Assembly (NCBI GenBank): GCA_036227345.1
Contig: CP109468.1
Coordinates: forward strand, 2,294,001-2,358,000
DNA from: Streptomyces sp. NBC_01463
Lineage (GTDB): Bacteria > Actinomycetota > Actinomycetes > Streptomycetales > Streptomycetaceae
Reading direction: 5' to 3'
Length of the DNA stretch: 64,000 nt
Position 1 is the first letter of the stretch. Every line of letters starts with the position of its first letter. Positions 62,198 through 64,000 of this stretch are shown here, one piece after another. Under the pieces are notes generated by a model. That model searched no databases. It was not told the DNA's origin and saw nothing but the letters and a program-made list of their open reading frames with translations. The position numbers and the translations under genes are program-made.

Positions 62198-63105
62198 CCT
62201 CGGTCCTCTACGACGCCCAGGGGCCGCGCGCCAAGCGCCGGAACGTCCTCTACACCGTCCTGTTCGTGCTGGGCGCGGCAGCCGTGGTGTGGTGGGTGTA
62301 CGACGGTCTCGCCTCGAAGCACCAGCTCGACTGGATCAAGTGGAAGCCCTTCTTCACCAGCTCCCAGCCGTGGGAGACGTACATCTGGCCCGGGCTCCAG
62401 AACACCCTCAAGGCGGCGTTCTTCGCGCTGATCATCGCGCTTCCGCTGGGCGCGCTGTTCGGGATCGGCAGGCTCTCGGACCACCGGTGGATGCGGGCAC
62501 CGTCCGGTGTGGTGGTGGAGTTCTTCCGGGCCATTCCGGTCCTGATCCTGATGCTCATCGCGAACCAGGCGTACTTCGAGTACACCGAACTCTCCCCGGA
62601 CACCCGCCTGCTGTACGCCGTGATCACGGGCCTGGTGCTCTACAACGCCTCGGTGCTCGCCGAGATCGTGCGGGCCGGCATCCTGACGCTTCCCTCGGGG
62701 CAGACGGACGCGGCCAAGGCGATCGGCATGCGCAAGGGCCAGACCATGGTCTTCGTGCTGCTGCCGCAGGCGGTGACCGCCATGCTGCCCGCGATCGTCA
62801 GCCAGGTCGTGGTGATCGTGAAGGACACCGCCCTCGGGGGCGCGGTGCTCAGCTTCCCGGAGCTGCTGGCCTCGGTCCGGCCGATGGCCGCGAACTACGG
62901 CGCGAACACCATCGCGTGCTTCACGATCGTCGCCGTGATCTACCTGGCGCTGAACTACGCCCTCACCTCGTTCGCGAGCTGGCTGGAGCAGCGGCTCCGG
63001 CGCGCGAAGAAGAGCACAGGAGCCGTCGTGGGCACCGGTCCCGGGGGCGACCTGGAGACGATCGATGCGCCGTCGCTCAAAATCGATGGCGGACGCGCCG
63101 TCTGA
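62194..63105 (+). CDS. gluD: glutamate ABC permease GluD
   Basis: A 303-residue partner permease. The EAA loop is GQTDAAKAIGMRKGQTMVFVLLPQA. An N-terminal helix and a charged C-terminal tail (LEQRLRRAKKSTG) make it longer than GluC. ATG 62194 overlaps the end of gluC, showing tight coupling. Last gene of the operon, followed by a strong terminator. Confidence 0.93.
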   Translation: MTSVLYDAQGPRAKRRNVLYTVLFVLGAAAVVWWVYDGLASKHQLDWIKWKPFFTSSQPWETYIWPGLQNTLKAAFFALIIALPLGALFGIGRLSDHRWMRAPSGVVVEFFRAIPVLILMLIANQAYFEYTELSPDTRLLYAVITGLVLYNASVLAEIVRAGILTLPSGQTDAAKAIGMRKGQTMVFVLLPQAVTAMLPAIVSQVVVIVKDTALGGAVLSFPELLASVRPMAANYGANTIACFTIVAVIYLALNYALTSFASWLEQRLRRAKKSTGAVVGTGPGGDLETIDAPSLKIDGGRAV

Positions 63106-63125
63106 CGGCCCGTCGACAGACACCC

Positions 63126-63161
63126 GCGAGGGGCGGTGGCGCATGCGCCACCGCCCCTCGC
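63126..63161 (+). terminator. terminator after gluD
   Basis: Perfect 36-base palindrome, 18-base arms without formal loop, 20 bases beyond the gluD stop. Confidence 0.85.
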
Positions 63162-63344
63162 CGCGTTCCGGTGTCACTTGACGCACGCACCGGCAGTAGG
63201 TTGCATACGTTCTGTGATCGCGCCCCGAGCCTCCGCCGCCGCATCTCCTTCGACGCCGCCCTCCGCCCCAGGGGCCGGCCCGGACTCATCGCTCCTCCCG
63301 TGCGCCTTCCCGCGTCCGACCACAGGTGTTGCGGAGGCCGCGCC

Positions 63345-64000
63345 GTGGACCCGGTGATCGTCGTCGGTGCCGGGCCGGTCGGCCTGGTGCTGTCGCTCGC
63401 CCTCGCGGCGCAGGGGGTGCCGTCCGTGCTCCTCGACGAGGACCCGGGCAGGGACGAGACGCGCCCGGCCCGCACGGTCGTGCTGCGCGAGGACACCGCC
63501 GCCCTGGTGGAACGGCTCGGCTGCAAGACGCTGCAGGACGAGGGGCTGCGCTGGTCCGGCTGGCGTTCCATGCGGCGCAGGCAGCTGGTGCGCGAGCTTC
63601 CGCTCGGCGAGGGTTCGCCCGACGGCGATCCGCCGGCCGCCCCCGTTCACGTACCGCAGCACGCCCTGGTGCGGGGGCTGCGGGACGCGGTGGCGTCGCA
63701 CGAGCTCGTGCAGACGGCGCGGCTGAGCCGGATCGACACGCTGGAGCAGGACCCGGACGGGGTGACCGTGCACACCCGGGAGCCCGGTTCCACCTGGTGG
63801 CGCGGGAGTTATCTGGTCGGCTGCGACGGGGCGCGGTCCACCGTGCGCAAGCTCCTGGACATCCGCTTCCCCGGGCGTACGGCGGTGGAGCGGCACGCCG
63901 TCGCCGCACTGCGCACCGAGCTGCCCTGGCCCGGCGAAGCCGTGCTGCACCGGCTGCCGCCCTGGCGCACCGGCGGCGCCGAGGTCACCGCGCGGCCGCT
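63345..64000 (+). CDS. FAD-dependent aromatic monooxygenase, N-terminal part
   Basis: The first 218 residues of a group A flavin monooxygenase (UbiH/PheA/TfdB type) cut by the right edge. The FAD-binding loop GAGPVG (8-13) starts the Rossmann fold, and YLVGCDGARSTVRK is the second dinucleotide motif. GTG 63345 has GGAGG eight bases upstream. Such enzymes hydroxylate aromatic rings, often on polyketides or phenols; what it acts on cannot be judged without the rest. Confidence 0.85.
   Translation, partial: MDPVIVVGAGPVGLVLSLALAAQGVPSVLLDEDPGRDETRPARTVVLREDTAALVERLGCKTLQDEGLRWSGWRSMRRRQLVRELPLGEGSPDGDPPAAPVHVPQHALVRGLRDAVASHELVQTARLSRIDTLEQDPDGVTVHTREPGSTWWRGSYLVGCDGARSTVRKLLDIRFPGRTAVERHAVAALRTELPWPGEAVLHRLPPWRTGGAEVTARP

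Noticed and set aside
1..64000. Mobile elements, CRISPR arrays, tRNA genes or a secondary-metabolite cluster beyond the siderophore genes
   Set aside because: No transposase, integrase, regular spacer array or cloverleaf-like sequence noticed; gene order looks like conserved core.

Overview
The window is high-GC actinobacterial DNA. Gene content (HrdB-type sigma factor, WhiH, class II ribonucleotide reductase with NrdR, a second RelA/SpoT protein, gluABCD beside GluR-GluK) and order match my memory of the conserved chromosomal core of Streptomyces (roughly the S. coelicolor SCO5774 to SCO583x interval, read in reverse). That synteny is recalled, not computed. I see no tRNA, rRNA, CRISPR array, insertion sequence, phage gene or attachment site. 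Coding density is high, GTG starts are common, and many genes end at long perfect GC hairpins.

Layout. 1-2658: start of a DUF485 protein, then a three-gene operon (membrane protein, NarL-type kinase, regulator). 2829-9461: parE, a small zinc-binding protein, a secreted trypsin-like protease, hrdB and whiH. 9622-18736: ABC protein, Nudix/NrtR-type regulator, DUF4192 protein, a RecQ helicase ending in a phosphoribosyltransferase-like domain, two hypotheticals, rnhB. 18877-28836: TetR regulator with twin operators and its MFS pump, DUF4173 membrane protein, ADP-ribosylglycohydrolase with a histidine phosphatase, YdbC-like protein, DUF1152, TerD, and a Ser/Thr kinase with a long coiled coil. 29033-36035: nrdR-nrdJ, lexA and a DinG-type helicase, with NrdR and LexA sites in the nrdR/lexA intergenic region. 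36086-42101: a four-gene NRPS-independent siderophore operon. 42461-45189: tandem paralogous lipoprotein peptidases. 45256-57298: hflX, M1 peptidase, rshA-type RSH, dapF, miaA, an MT0933-type antitoxin, miaB, a TAXI binding protein and small conserved genes. 57324-63105: gluK-gluR diverging from gluABCD. 63345-64000: start of an FAD monooxygenase.

Together the genes cover core transcription and sporulation control (hrdB, whiH), deoxynucleotide supply and SOS (nrdRJ, lexA, dinG), ribosome and tRNA maintenance (hflX, miaA, miaB), stringent response (rshA), cell-wall precursor (dapF), glutamate sensing and uptake (glu genes) and iron acquisition (siderophore operon). The most unusual items are the siderophore operon with no hydroxylase, decarboxylase or transporter, the RecQ-PRTase fusion, the soluble coiled-coil kinase in a TerD/DUF1152 setting, an inverted pair of DnaA boxes inside a terminator-like hairpin, and an RSH protein with an altered synthetase core.
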